A DNA stretch of 60,883 nt, taken from the NCBI RefSeq assembly GCF_001746855.1, contig NZ_CP017298.1, positions 598,388 through 659,270 of the forward strand. The letters are read 5' to 3'. The notes beneath the pieces are model-generated. The model was not told where the DNA came from. It searched no databases and saw only the letters and a program-made list of their open reading frames with translations. Source of the stretch: Pauljensenia hongkongensis. Lineage in GTDB: Bacteria > Actinomycetota > Actinomycetes > Actinomycetales > Actinomycetaceae. The translations under genes and the position numbers were made by a program. The stretch's first letter is position 1; every line of letters starts with the position of its first letter. Below, in pieces: positions 60,825 through 60,883 of this stretch.

Positions 60825-60883
60825 GCCCCCAAGGGTACTCGGTCCCATCGCGCGGGGCATCGACTGGGCGGGTCCGCGCTCCC
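60821..60883 (-). CDS. C-terminal end of an upstream gene (possibly plsC), cut by the window
   Basis: Twenty codons open from the window edge to a TGA that overlaps the gpsA ATG (ATGA), the way genes of this genome are joined. The peptide ends PARWDRVPLGA. In related bacteria plsC often precedes gpsA, but the stretch is too short to confirm. Confidence 0.35.
   Translation of the reverse strand, partial: GSADPPSRCPARWDRVPLGA

Overview
The window is chromosomal DNA from a high-GC Gram-positive bacterium. Gene content (UPF0182 protein next to a PPA1309-type protein, twin ClpP with ClpX and trigger factor, GTG starts, ATGA start/stop overlaps, 280- to 344-residue Gly/Pro/Gln-rich membrane proteins) points to an actinobacterium, most likely of the Actinomyces/Schaalia group; the genus is inferred, not proven. 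Most genes are compact core or metabolic genes on the minus strand.

Left third (1-19000): truncated pyroglutamyl peptidase (pcp), initiator tRNA, a repeat-rich membrane protein, UPF0182 and PPA1309 genes, proC, a YuiF-type antiporter, then a six-gene minus-strand peptide uptake operon (M20 peptidase, dipeptide-binding lipoprotein, two permeases, a double ATPase, and a C39-like cysteine peptidase joined by an ATGA overlap). valS diverges from it.

Accessory island (about 18990-23300): lower-GC DNA between valS and a lactose locus. It holds an OLD/RecF-like AAA ATPase overlapping a small TOPRIM/DUF4276-like protein, preceded by a promoter with an inverted repeat; behind it a possible toxin-antitoxin pair (antitoxin reading frame starting at CTG), a ricin-type lectin protein, and decayed IS30 and IS256 transposases. 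The ATPase/TOPRIM pair resembles phage-defence modules of the AbiL/PARIS type.

Middle (23300-38300): a lactose-type module (GPH symporter, lacZ, LacI repressor) with divergent promoters and an operator; a long-chain acyl-CoA ligase; a 900-base non-coding stretch with two unrelated repeat families; two PH-domain membrane proteins; and a four-gene operon of lipoprotein, membrane-fusion protein, ATPase and FtsX permease whose leader can fold over its own ribosome binding site.

Right third (37900-60883): aroQ-type chorismate mutase with clpX; clpP2-clpP1 with a ClgR-like site; DUF998 and MarR genes with a 22-bp palindrome almost touching the start codon; tig; beta-CASP RNase; TMEM175 channel; tRNA-Pro and tRNA-Gly; a methyltransferase, zinc alcohol dehydrogenase, and a TetR/GH13 pair around a shared operator. 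A four-gene operon follows (two YbjN proteins, an HSP90-family ATPase, a 985-residue TPR protein), with a promoter whose spacer carries a palindrome. The window ends with tRNA-His, an ATP-grasp protein, ddl, gpsA and the last 20 codons of another gene.

The two best candidates for undescribed biology are the ATPase/TOPRIM/TA island and the YbjN-YbjN-HSP90-TPR operon.
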